From Sulfidibacterium sp964473395 (lineage in GTDB: Bacteria > Bacteroidota > Bacteroidia > Bacteroidales > F082), in the NCBI GenBank assembly GCA_964473395.1, contig CAYYOW010000017.1:1-30886 (forward strand): a stretch of DNA of 30,886 bases, read 5' to 3'. Shown piece by piece: positions 8,238-16,487 of this stretch. The translations under genes and the position numbers were made by a program. Numbering within the stretch: the first letter of the stretch is position 1; every line of letters starts with the position of its first letter. Under the pieces are notes generated by a model. That model saw only the letters and a list, made by a program, of their open reading frames with translations, was not told the origin of the DNA and did not search any database.

Positions 8238-8245
8238 CAAAATTA
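8238..8245 (-). promoter_or_regulatory. -7 element of the SAM adenosyltransferase-family gene
   Basis: Reads TAATTTTG on the minus strand, matching TAnnTTTG, 38 bases upstream of the start codon. No clear -33 partner. Confidence 0.4.
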
Positions 8246-8279
8246 AATAAATTCAGGTATCTATTCGCGCTATTTTTAA

Positions 8280-8287
8280 TAATTTTG
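8280..8287 (+). promoter_or_regulatory. -7 element of phoH-purC
   Basis: TAATTTTG matches TAnnTTTG and lies 37 bases before the phoH start, back to back with the minus-strand element at 8238-8245. No clear -33 partner. Confidence 0.4.
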
Positions 8288-8324
8288 AAGCCTTAACAGG
8301 AAGTCACCTTTTCAGTAGCCGCTC

Positions 8325-9299
8325 ATGAGTGAAAGTATTATTCGGATTGACATGGATAACCCGGTGGAGTTTTTCGGCCCCGGTGATAAATACCTGAACC
8401 ACATCAAAGCAATTTTTCCAAAACTGAAAATTATTGTTCGCGGAGATCTAATTAAACTCATTGGCGATCCTTCGGAAATCAGGACTTTCGAGAGGCGTAT
8501 GGATTTGCTGTTCGTCTATTTTGATCGTTTCGGAAAAATGAATGACAAAGCAGTAGATCAAATCATGGAGCATGACGATGACAGCCTCACCCGCGGGGCA
8601 ACTCTAAAAGAGGATGTGCTGGTTTATGGCCGCCACGGAAAATTAATCAAAGCGCAGACGCCGAACCAGAAAAAAATGGTGGAGAGCATGACCGTAAACG
8701 ATATGATTTTTGCCATTGGCCCTGCTGGTACAGGAAAGACTTATACTGCTGTAGCCCTGGCAATCCGTGCGTTGAAAAATAAAGAGGTTAAACGTATTAT
8801 CCTAACGCGTCCGGCAGTGGAAGCTGGCGAGAGTCTGGGTTTTCTGCCCGGCGACATGAAAGAGAAACTGGATCCTTATCTTCAGCCCCTTTATGATGCT
8901 TTGCGCGACATGTTGCCCACACAAAAACTACTTTCGTATCTCGAAGACGAAACTATCGAGATTGCACCGCTGGCTTACATGCGCGGACGAACACTCGGCA
9001 ATGCTTTTGCCATCCTCGACGAAGCCCAGAACGCTTCGGAGAGCCAGCTTAAAATGTTTCTCACCCGTATGGGAAAAAATGCCAGGTTTATTATCACCGG
9101 CGACATAACGCAAATTGACCTGCCGCGTAATAAAAATTCGGGGCTTTTTCAGGCGCAACGCATCCTCAAAGGCATCAAAGGCATCGATTTTATTTATCTC
9201 AACGAAAAAGATATTGTTCGGAATAAACTGGTAACACGAATTGTTGACGCTTACCAAAAAAACAAAGAAAATGAAAACAGAAGCAATTATCCGGACTGA
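8325..9299 (+). CDS. phoH: PhoH-like ATPase
   Basis: Cytoplasmic P-loop NTPase of the PhoH/YbeZ group, linked in other bacteria to ribosome maturation and RNA metabolism, often with YbeY. The 324-residue product has a small N-terminal domain (to about 100), then the PhoH core with Walker A GPAGTGKT at 132-139, Walker B FAILDEAQ with D232-E233 and the ITGDITQIDLP motif. Length is normal. Its 3' end overlaps the start of purC by 29 bases, which implies coupled expression. Notably ybeY, its usual functional partner, is about 19 kb away in the same window. Confidence 0.94.
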   Translation: MSESIIRIDMDNPVEFFGPGDKYLNHIKAIFPKLKIIVRGDLIKLIGDPSEIRTFERRMDLLFVYFDRFGKMNDKAVDQIMEHDDDSLTRGATLKEDVLVYGRHGKLIKAQTPNQKKMVESMTVNDMIFAIGPAGTGKTYTAVALAIRALKNKEVKRIILTRPAVEAGESLGFLPGDMKEKLDPYLQPLYDALRDMLPTQKLLSYLEDETIEIAPLAYMRGRTLGNAFAILDEAQNASESQLKMFLTRMGKNARFIITGDITQIDLPRNKNSGLFQAQRILKGIKGIDFIYLNEKDIVRNKLVTRIVDAYQKNKENENRSNYPD

Positions 9300-10218
9300 T
9301 TTCCGGTTTCCCAAACAGAAAAGTGTTTATCATGGTAAAGTACGTGATGTATATAATATTGATGAACAATATCTTGTAATGGTAGCCAGCGACCGCATCT
9401 CGGCTTTTGATGTGGTGTTGCCGTGCGGCATCCCATACAAAGGGCAGGTGTTGAACCAGATTGCCGCCAAATTTCTGGATGCCACTGCCGACCTTGTTCC
9501 TAACTGGAAAATAGCTACACCCGATCCGATGGTTACGGTTGGACGTTATTGCAAAGCATTTCCGGTGGAGATGATCATCCGCGGATACCTTACCGGCAGC
9601 TCGTGGCGTAGCTACAAGAAAGGCTCCCGTACTATTTGTGGTGTCCCGGTTCCCGATGGCATGAAAGAACATCAGCGTTTTCCTGAACCCATCATCACTC
9701 CCACCACAAAAGCCGATGAAGGCCACGATGAAGACATCTCCAAAGAAGAGATTATCAGGCAGGGACTGGTCTCTACAGAAGACTACGTCGTGTTGGAAAA
9801 ATATACCCGCCTGCTTTTTGAAAGAGGAAGCCAAATAGCTGCTGAAAAAGGGCTTATCCTTGTGGACACCAAATACGAATTTGGAAGGGACGATGGGAAA
9901 ATCTACCTAATCGATGAAATCCATACACCAGACTCTTCCCGTTATTTTTATGCTGATGGGTATGAAGAAAACTTCAGAAAAGGGTTTCCTCAGCGGCAAC
10001 TTTCTAAAGAGTTTGTGCGTGAGTGGCTCATGGCAAATGGTTTTCAGGGACAGCCTGGGCAGGTTGTTCCCGAAATGACCGATGAATTTGTGAAAAGTGT
10101 TTCGGAGCGCTACATTGAACTTTATGAGCAAATCACCGGCGAGAAATTCCAACGTGTCGATGTCCGGAATATCCCGGAAAGGATTGAAAAAAATGTGCTT
10201 GCTTTTTTGAAATCCTGA
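9271..10218 (+). CDS. purC: SAICAR synthase (phosphoribosylaminoimidazole-succinocarboxamide synthase)
   Basis: Condenses CAIR with aspartate using ATP in de novo purine synthesis. The 315-residue protein has the family hallmarks KVRDVYNI (ATP-binding loop), SDRISAFDVVLP, IIRGYLTGSSWRSY, TPTTKADEGHDEDIS, DTKYEFG and IHTPDSSRYF. It is the longer type seen in Bacteroidota and yeast. The frame is open to an upstream TTG at 9241, but the ATG at 9271 gives the expected N terminus (MKTEAIIRTDF), so it is chosen. Even so the gene begins inside phoH and overlaps it by 29 bases. Confidence 0.97.
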   Translation: MKTEAIIRTDFRFPKQKSVYHGKVRDVYNIDEQYLVMVASDRISAFDVVLPCGIPYKGQVLNQIAAKFLDATADLVPNWKIATPDPMVTVGRYCKAFPVEMIIRGYLTGSSWRSYKKGSRTICGVPVPDGMKEHQRFPEPIITPTTKADEGHDEDISKEEIIRQGLVSTEDYVVLEKYTRLLFERGSQIAAEKGLILVDTKYEFGRDDGKIYLIDEIHTPDSSRYFYADGYEENFRKGFPQRQLSKEFVREWLMANGFQGQPGQVVPEMTDEFVKSVSERYIELYEQITGEKFQRVDVRNIPERIEKNVLAFLKS

Positions 10219-10253
10219 CAATATCAATCTCTGTCGGCCTGTAATATTCGATA

Positions 10254-11135
10254 TTACTCCAATGCGGCCAGCAGGTGAGACATGGCATCGACCATAATTA
10301 TGTTGTGGTTTTTCCTGTGTAGCATGGTTAGCTCCTGCAACAAACGCCGGATAACAACCTTATTTTCGCAGGGCAGGTAAAAACTTTCCTGTTCTTTAAT
10401 TTTCAGTTGCCGGATAAAAAGCTCTATCTCGCCTTTTCTGAAAACAGCTCCTTTGTTGAATGGGTTCAGATAAAACAACACCTCTTCTTCATGGTAATCC
10501 GAGGCTGTTTTCAACATTGTTTTGCCATTGGTAAATGCTAAAATAAGATGTTTAGGTAGGCTTACCCCGAACATTGGAATGTTCAGCCGTTGTGCAATAA
10601 TCAGATAAAGTAATGCCATGGAAAGAGAGTTCCCCTTTTGCATACGTAGGACGTTTCCAAGTAGATATGGTGCCAAAACAGGTTTTTTCTCCTGTAGTGC
10701 ATCAAACTTATGCACATTGTAAAACACATGGTTTATCACCCTTATTTTCTCCAGGGCTGTCAGCTCGTTGTTCATTTCGACCCAAATGTCCCGATAGATT
10801 TTATTTACCGATGTTTTTATATATTCGTCATTATTTTCATGCGAATGGAATCGGGAGATGAGTAGCCAGGCTTCCAGTAAATCATGGCTATTGTGTGTTG
10901 CCCAGTCTTTTAGTTTCCCAAAAAGGTCCTCTATCCTTATGGTATGTATAATTTCCCGGATGCGGGTTATTTCTTTGGGAGCAAAGGCTCTGTTTTCCAC
11001 CTCTTCGAGCAGAGGTAACGCATCGGTACCCAAAGTAAGAATGTGTGTCCGGATAGCGGCGTAAACCTTTTCATCGGGTTCGTCAAGCAGCTGTATTAGG
11101 GCTGTCAGCTCTTTAGTGAAGTTTTTATCAGGCAT
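10254..11135 (-). CDS. SirB1/transglutaminase-like family protein
   Basis: A 293-residue soluble protein with the SirB1-type transglutaminase-like fold. The segment LAPYLLGNVLRMQKGNSLSMALLYLIIAQRLNIPMFGVSLPKHL (about 150-195, shown in part by KGNSLSMALLYL) matches the conserved helix of this family, followed by a strand region with YLNPFNKG. The N-terminal 100 residues are helical. Members of this group are widespread and mostly uncharacterised; the SirB1 proteins lack the classical cysteine protease nucleophile at the 'GN-S' position, and no obvious Cys-His-Asp triad is seen here, so catalysis is uncertain. It is convergent with purC and lies 70 bases downstream of... the region left of it; tyrS on the same strand ends at 11206 and is immediately upstream in transcription order, so the two may be co-transcribed. 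Confidence 0.75.
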   Translation of the reverse strand: MPDKNFTKELTALIQLLDEPDEKVYAAIRTHILTLGTDALPLLEEVENRAFAPKEITRIREIIHTIRIEDLFGKLKDWATHNSHDLLEAWLLISRFHSHENNDEYIKTSVNKIYRDIWVEMNNELTALEKIRVINHVFYNVHKFDALQEKKPVLAPYLLGNVLRMQKGNSLSMALLYLIIAQRLNIPMFGVSLPKHLILAFTNGKTMLKTASDYHEEEVLFYLNPFNKGAVFRKGEIELFIRQLKIKEQESFYLPCENKVVIRRLLQELTMLHRKNHNIIMVDAMSHLLAALE

Positions 11136-11205
11136 GCTTCCGCTGTTATTATTACAATAAAGTTACAGCTTTATCAATCAGAAAAAGAGCAGGAAGGAAA
11201 ATGTT

Positions 11206-12504
11206 TTAAACAATTTTTACTAAAAAGTAATTCTTTTTACCCTTTTGCACCAGAAGGTACCGGTTGTTAAGCAAATCGTTGTTACTCAAGATGTAATCTT
11301 CGTCAACTTTGTTCTTGTTAATCATAACAGCCCGGTCTTTCAACATACGGCGGGCTTCCCCGTTTGATTTGAAAACACCTGTTTTGGCCGCCAGAAAGTT
11401 GAGCAGGCCTATACCGGCTTCAAATTCCGAACGCTGCACCTCAGGTTGCGGAACGCCTTTAAAGACATTTAGCAACATCCGTTCATCCAGTTTCTTAAGC
11501 GTTTCGGTAGTTCCTTTCCCGAAAAGAATCTGCGAAGCTTCCACTGCTGCATCATAGTCGGATTTGGAATGGACGCGAATGGTGATATCCTTTGCCAGTG
11601 TCTTCTGCAAAAGACGCAAATGTGGGGCCTCATTATGTTCTTTCGTTAGTTGTTCAATTTCACGGTGCGTCAGCAGAGTGAAGATTTTGATGTATTTCTC
11701 CGCGTCTTCGTCCGAGACATTTAGCCAGAACTGGTAAAACTCGTAAGGGCTTGTACGTTCCGGATCGAGCCACACGTTACCACTTTCGGTTTTCCCGAAT
11801 TTACCACCATCGGCCTTGGTAATGAGTGGGCAGGTAAGGGCGAAAGCTTCATTTTCGTGTCCCAGCTTACGGCGGATTAGTTCGGTGCCGGTGGTGATGT
11901 TTCCCCACTGGTCTGCACCGCCCATTTGCAGCTTGCAGTTTTCGTGTTCGTACAAATGCAGAAAGTCGTAACCCTGTACCAGTTGATAGGAAAATTCGGT
12001 AAACGACATTCCCGTTTTGCTGTCTGCGCCGATACGTTTTTTCACCGATTCCTTGGCCATCATGTAATTTACCGTGACATGTTTTCCAATATCACGGATA
12101 AACTCCAGAAAGGTGAAGTTTTTCATCCAATCGTAGTTGTTGACCATAAGTGCCCGGTTTTCCGCATCGCTTTCGAAATCAATAAATTTAGCCAACTGCT
12201 TTTTGATACCCCTTTCGTTTTCCCGTAAAGAGGCTTCGTCCAAAAGGTTACGTTCCTGTGATTTTCCTGATGGGTCGCCGATCATACCGGTTGCACCACC
12301 TACCAGAGCAATGGGGCGATGCCCCGAGAGCTGTAAATGCTTCAACATCATAACACCTACCAGATGGCCAATATGCAGTGAGGATGCCGTGGGGTCAATG
12401 CCCACGTAACCCGATGTCAGGTGTTGGTTCATATACTTTTCGGTATTCGGCATAACATCGTGAATCATACCGCGCCAGCGTAGCTCTTCCACAAAATTCT
12501 TCAT
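11206..12504 (-). CDS. tyrS: Tyrosyl-tRNA synthetase
   Basis: Charges tRNA-Tyr with tyrosine in the cytoplasm. The 432-residue class I synthetase has HIGH at 44-47, the tyrosine and adenylate pocket QLVQGYDFLHLYE and QMGGADQWGNI near 174-203, and KFGKT at 235-239, which is the usual TyrRS form of the KMSKS loop. A C-terminal S4-like RNA-binding domain spans about 360-425 (LAAKTGVFKSNGEARRMLKD). A -7 element sits just upstream at 12523-12530. The transglutaminase-like gene follows on the same strand after 70 bases. Confidence 0.97.
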   Translation of the reverse strand: MKNFVEELRWRGMIHDVMPNTEKYMNQHLTSGYVGIDPTASSLHIGHLVGVMMLKHLQLSGHRPIALVGGATGMIGDPSGKSQERNLLDEASLRENERGIKKQLAKFIDFESDAENRALMVNNYDWMKNFTFLEFIRDIGKHVTVNYMMAKESVKKRIGADSKTGMSFTEFSYQLVQGYDFLHLYEHENCKLQMGGADQWGNITTGTELIRRKLGHENEAFALTCPLITKADGGKFGKTESGNVWLDPERTSPYEFYQFWLNVSDEDAEKYIKIFTLLTHREIEQLTKEHNEAPHLRLLQKTLAKDITIRVHSKSDYDAAVEASQILFGKGTTETLKKLDERMLLNVFKGVPQPEVQRSEFEAGIGLLNFLAAKTGVFKSNGEARRMLKDRAVMINKNKVDEDYILSNNDLLNNRYLLVQKGKKNYFLVKIV

Positions 12505-12522
12505 CGTCTAAATTCTTTGTGG

Positions 12523-12530
12523 CAAAAATA
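12523..12530 (-). promoter_or_regulatory. -7 element of tyrS
   Basis: Reads TATTTTTG on the minus strand, matching TAnnTTTG, 18 bases upstream of the tyrS ATG. No clear -33 partner. Confidence 0.45.
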
Positions 12531-12669
12531 GGTATTTGCCTTGATTTGTATAAAGTGTTTTTTGTAAAAACCTTCAACATACAGCAAAAACGCTACAATA
12601 ACATAAATTTTCTCTGGTTATTATTTTCTATTATTTTAGCAGATACTTATCCAGCAATATTTTTGACTT

Positions 12670-14001
12670 ATGAATAGAAAGTCTATCCGACACTTTGGTG
12701 TTTCAACTTTTATCAATCAGGAAACCAGTGGTGGTGTTCTGCTTATTATTGCAACTATTGTGGCTCTTTTTTGGGCAAATTCCTCTTTTTATCCGGCCTA
12801 TCAGCATTTGTGGTATGAAATGAAAATTGGCTTCACATGGGGCGATTTTAAACTCATCGGGTCGCTGCATCACTGGATTAATGACGGTTTGATGGCCTTG
12901 TTCTTTTTTACGGTGGGTCTGGAGATAAAGCGGGAAATTATTGGTGGAGAACTTTCTTCTGTGAAGAAAGCTTCTCTTCCCATTGTGGCAGCTTTGGGAG
13001 GAATGATTATCCCGGCAGCGGTGTATTCACTTATCGTGATAAACAAACCGGAATTTATGCATGGCTGGGGGGTTCCCATGGCTACTGACATTGCTTTTGC
13101 ATTGGGGCTTTTGGCTATGTTGGGAAAAAGAGTGAATATTAACCTAAAGATTTTTCTCACGGCCCTTGCCATTGCCGATGACCTTGGCGCTATTCTTGTC
13201 ATAGCCATTTTTTATACTAAAACCATTAATTATACTGAGCTTATTACGGCTGCTGTTTTTATGGCCGTTCTTGTTGCGGCTAATTTTGCCGGCGTCAGAC
13301 GAACCCTGTTTTATGCTGTTGTCGGGTTGTCGGGCGTCTGGCTGTCTTTTCTTTATTCCGGCGTACACGCTACCATTGCCGGCGTTCTCATTGCTATGAC
13401 TATTCCGGCACGTACTGACATAGATGAAGAGACGTACATTGCCAAGTTGAGCAAACTACTACAAAAATTCCGGCAGGAAAACCCTAATGGTAATCCGTTG
13501 CTTACCAAAAAACAGGCTCACGTGGTGGAAGAGATTGATAATCTCAACGATGCTGCCCAAACACCATTGCAAAAGCTGGAGCATTTTCTGCATCCTATCA
13601 CTACTTATTTCATTTTGCCGGTTTTTGCTCTCGCTAATGCGGGTGTCCACATCGAAGGAAGCATTTCTGACCTCATGTTTCATCCTGTTGCCATTGCCAT
13701 TATTATGGGACTGGTGCTTGGGAAGTTCATTGGTATTTCACTGTTTTCCCGGCTTATGGTCAAATTTAAACTGGCCACCCTGCCCGAAGGGGTCAGTTGG
13801 AACCAAATCTACGGGGTGGCACTGCTGGCCGGGATTGGTTTTACCATGTCCATTTTTATTTCCGAGCTGGCTTTCAGTGGTGAGGCTTTCAAACAAATTG
13901 CCAAAGTGGGCATTATGACTGCTTCGGTTATTGCCGCTTTGCTGGGGATGGGCTGGCTGGCATTATCCTCTAAAAAGGGAGGAGACGCTCCGAACCGGTA
14001 A
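12670..14001 (+). CDS. nhaA: Na+/H+ antiporter NhaA
   Basis: Inner-membrane electrogenic sodium/proton antiporter for sodium and alkaline pH tolerance. The 443-residue protein has about twelve membrane segments and the NhaA signatures ETSGGVLLIIATIVALFWANS near the N terminus, MATDIAFALGLLAMLGKRV and ADDLGAILVIAIFYT with the ion-binding aspartate pair D170-D171. A hydrophilic stretch at about 245-300 between membrane segments is typical of Bacteroidota versions. It stands alone between divergent tyrS and a convergent methyltransferase. No well-placed promoter is seen. Confidence 0.97.
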   Translation: MNRKSIRHFGVSTFINQETSGGVLLIIATIVALFWANSSFYPAYQHLWYEMKIGFTWGDFKLIGSLHHWINDGLMALFFFTVGLEIKREIIGGELSSVKKASLPIVAALGGMIIPAAVYSLIVINKPEFMHGWGVPMATDIAFALGLLAMLGKRVNINLKIFLTALAIADDLGAILVIAIFYTKTINYTELITAAVFMAVLVAANFAGVRRTLFYAVVGLSGVWLSFLYSGVHATIAGVLIAMTIPARTDIDEETYIAKLSKLLQKFRQENPNGNPLLTKKQAHVVEEIDNLNDAAQTPLQKLEHFLHPITTYFILPVFALANAGVHIEGSISDLMFHPVAIAIIMGLVLGKFIGISLFSRLMVKFKLATLPEGVSWNQIYGVALLAGIGFTMSIFISELAFSGEAFKQIAKVGIMTASVIAALLGMGWLALSSKKGGDAPNR

Positions 14002-14061
14002 ACAATTCATGATCGGATTTTCAAATTACTCCGGAATCATAAATTGGTATAATGTATGAGG

Positions 14062-14628
14062 TTATTCTGCTTTCTGTAATAATACTGTACGGCTGAAAAA
14101 AACTTTAGCGCAGCTTACTGCATGAAAACCCAACGATGTAAACTGAAGAATCATAGTTGCAAACTCTTGTTTGGAAACATGCCCTCTTGGTTCGATAATT
14201 AAAAGTTTTCCTCCCTGTTTTAAGAGCGAATGTAATTCTTCGTAAAGATTTTTTTTACCGGGAATTTCATGGAGTACATAAAAAGCAAGGATAAAATCCA
14301 CTTTTTTGGATAAATCCAGACTATTTTGTGAAGTTTGATGTAGCTCAATGATTTTTTCCAATGGCGTATCCAAAACTTTATTTTGAACAATCTGTAACAT
14401 GCCTTCTTGTATATCGGCAGCAACCACCGCTCCTTTTTCTCCAACCATTTTAGCCAGCTCCAGCGTATAAACTCCTGGCCCGCAACCCATATCCAGTACA
14501 TGCATCCCCTCTTTGACATAAGGTTTCAATATTCGATTGGGTGATTGTATCCAGCGTCTGAATCGTGTATCCAGCGCACCTGCCCGTTCAACCGGACACA
14601 CCCTGTTTTTATTTTCTTTTTTCATCAA
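14062..14628 (-). CDS. Class I SAM-dependent methyltransferase
   Basis: A 188-residue Rossmann methyltransferase with motif I VLDMGCGPG at 44-52, an acidic end to strand 2 (VVAADIQ) and FILAFYVLHEIPGKKNLYEEL typical of UbiE-like small-molecule methyltransferases. It begins with a conserved-looking VCPVERAGALDTRFRRW block that recurs in a subgroup of such enzymes. The substrate cannot be read from the sequence. A single-gene unit with its own -7 element, convergent with nhaA. Confidence 0.85.
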   Translation of the reverse strand: MMKKENKNRVCPVERAGALDTRFRRWIQSPNRILKPYVKEGMHVLDMGCGPGVYTLELAKMVGEKGAVVAADIQEGMLQIVQNKVLDTPLEKIIELHQTSQNSLDLSKKVDFILAFYVLHEIPGKKNLYEELHSLLKQGGKLLIIEPRGHVSKQEFATMILQFTSLGFHAVSCAKVFFSRTVLLQKAE

Positions 14629-14655
14629 TATAAATCATCTTGTTCTGAAGCAGAG

Positions 14656-14663
14656 CAAAAATA
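14656..14663 (-). promoter_or_regulatory. -7 element of the 14062-14628 methyltransferase
   Basis: Reads TATTTTTG on the minus strand, matching TAnnTTTG, 27 bases upstream of the start. No clear -33 partner. Confidence 0.4.
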
Positions 14664-14818
14664 GGCAAAATGGCTTATGTTTTTATAGCGTGAATATGCC
14701 ATCCAACAGGTTGAAAGATTAAATCTGTTTTCGCGTATTAAATATCCCCGGCACGTTTGCAGAAATATAATTATTCTTAAAAGAGAACATCCTTTCGCAA
14801 AGGAGGTTTTTCTATTCT

Positions 14819-14826
14819 TATATTTG
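14819..14826 (+). promoter_or_regulatory. -7 element of the S41 protease gene
   Basis: TATATTTG matches TAnnTTTG, 23 bases before the ATG. TTTC at 14793-14796 is a poor -33 candidate at 22-base spacing. Confidence 0.45.
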
Positions 14827-14849
14827 CATCTTCTTCAAAATTATCGGTC

Positions 14850-16487
14850 ATGACCAAAAGGCATAATAATTATCGTGTTTATCTGCCCATAGCTTTTGCG
14901 CTGGTGCTTATTTCAGGCGTTATTTTCGGGTTTTTATTACAAAACAGTGCATCGCAGCACAGAGCGCTCTCTTTTATTACCGGAAACCGGTCGGCATATA
15001 ATAAAGTGGACGAGATTATCCATTATGTTGATAATAATTACGTGGATTCGGTAAATCAGGAACATTTGGAAACCGATGCCATCAAAGGGATGATGAATGA
15101 CCTGGACCCTCATTCACAATATATTACAGCTGCTGAGTTCAACGAAATGAACGATCCGTTGCGAGGAAGTTTTCAGGGAATAGGCATTAGTTTTCGCATT
15201 GAAAAGGATACCATTATGGTCATAAACCCGATTCCCGGAGGCCCTTCGCAAAAGGTGGGCCTAATGGCTGGCGATCGTATTGTGAAAGTAAATGATACCC
15301 TCGTTGCCGGCGTGCATGTTACCAATAATATGGCTATACATAAACTTAAAGGGGAAAAAGGAACCAAAGTTAAGGTAACCATATACCGGCGCGGTGTTCC
15401 CAAGCTCCTTCATTTCACCATCACCAGAGGCATTATCCCGACTTACAGCCTTGATATTGCTTACATGGTCAACAAACAGTTGGGTTACATAAAACTGAAC
15501 AAATTTTCGGCTACCACTTATGAGGAATTTGATAAGGCTGTAAGCAAGCTGAAAAAAGAGGGCATGAAAAAGCTGATTCTTGACCTGCGAGGGAATCCCG
15601 GAGGTTATCTTAACGCAGCCATTCGCGTGGCAGATGAATTTCTCCCAAAAGGTAAAATAATTGTTTTCACCAAAGGGCTGCACCGGCCGAAAACGGTAGC
15701 TTACTCTACCAGCCAAGGCCAGCTGAAACATACAGATGTAGCCATTTTGATTGATGAGGGAACAGCCTCAGCTGCTGAAATTGTTACCGGCGCTTTGCAA
15801 GACAATGACATTGGTGTGGTCATTGGCCGCCGCTCGTTTGGGAAAGGTCTGGTGCAGGAGCAGATGCGTCTTCCCGATGGCTCTGCGCTGCGGTTGACAG
15901 TAGCCCGCTACTATACGCCTACCGGCCGGTGTATTCAGAAACCTTACAAGAAAGATGATTTTAAAGCTTATTATGCTGAGGCTTACCGGCGCTATCTTGA
16001 TGGCGAAATGCAACATCCGGACAGTATTAAATTTAATGACTCACTGAGATTCACTACTCCAAAAGGAAAAGTAGTTTACGGTGGCGGTGGTATTATGCCC
16101 GATATTTATGTGCCGCTTGCCACGGATACTATTCATTCTTTTTATAATATTCTTGCCAACAAGGGAATGATTTATCAGTTTGCCTTTGAATATACCGATA
16201 ACCATCGTCCTCAGTTGCGTAAGTTTACTAATTTTAGTCGCTTCGACAAAGGTTTTAACATGACAGACAAGGAGTACCGGAGTTTGGTAGCGTATGCCAA
16301 AGAGAAGGGTATTACCGGAAGTCCCCGGAAGGTGAAATTATCTGAAGACAGAATAAAAATTCTTTTTAAAGCTTACGTGGGTCGGAATATTTTGGATGAA
16401 AAAGGGTTCTATCCTATTTATCATGAAATTGATCCTATTTTCAAAAAGGCTGTACAAGTAATGGATAAGCGTCATGTAGATGACTAA
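14850..16487 (+). CDS. C-terminal processing peptidase, S41 family (CtpA-like)
   Basis: Periplasmic serine protease anchored by one N-terminal membrane segment (about 11-30, LPIAFALVLISGVIFGFLL). A PDZ domain covers about 85-175 (GIGISFRIEKDTIMVINPIPGGPSQKVG begins it, with GDRIVKVND). The S41 catalytic dyad is intact: S307 in DEGTASAAEIV and K332 in SFGKGLVQE, 25 residues apart as in tail-specific proteases. A C-terminal helical domain runs to 545. In other bacteria these enzymes trim or degrade envelope proteins by recognising C termini. The gene ends exactly where the convergent GT9 gene ends, with no base between the stop codons. Confidence 0.95.
   Translation: MTKRHNNYRVYLPIAFALVLISGVIFGFLLQNSASQHRALSFITGNRSAYNKVDEIIHYVDNNYVDSVNQEHLETDAIKGMMNDLDPHSQYITAAEFNEMNDPLRGSFQGIGISFRIEKDTIMVINPIPGGPSQKVGLMAGDRIVKVNDTLVAGVHVTNNMAIHKLKGEKGTKVKVTIYRRGVPKLLHFTITRGIIPTYSLDIAYMVNKQLGYIKLNKFSATTYEEFDKAVSKLKKEGMKKLILDLRGNPGGYLNAAIRVADEFLPKGKIIVFTKGLHRPKTVAYSTSQGQLKHTDVAILIDEGTASAAEIVTGALQDNDIGVVIGRRSFGKGLVQEQMRLPDGSALRLTVARYYTPTGRCIQKPYKKDDFKAYYAEAYRRYLDGEMQHPDSIKFNDSLRFTTPKGKVVYGGGGIMPDIYVPLATDTIHSFYNILANKGMIYQFAFEYTDNHRPQLRKFTNFSRFDKGFNMTDKEYRSLVAYAKEKGITGSPRKVKLSEDRIKILFKAYVGRNILDEKGFYPIYHEIDPIFKKAVQVMDKRHVDD

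Noticed and set aside
11790..11804. KFGKT in TyrS as a mutated KMSKS loop
   Set aside because: KFGKT/S is the ordinary form of this loop in bacterial tyrosyl-tRNA synthetases.
12658..12665. TATTTTTG as the nhaA promoter
   Set aside because: It ends only four bases before the nhaA ATG and no later start fits the family, so it would need leaderless translation. Probably chance in AT-rich sequence.
14006..14040. Hairpin between nhaA and the convergent methyltransferase (ATGATCGGA with TCCGGAATCAT)
   Set aside because: The stem has a bulge, is only nine pairs and has no T-run, so a terminator call is not justified.
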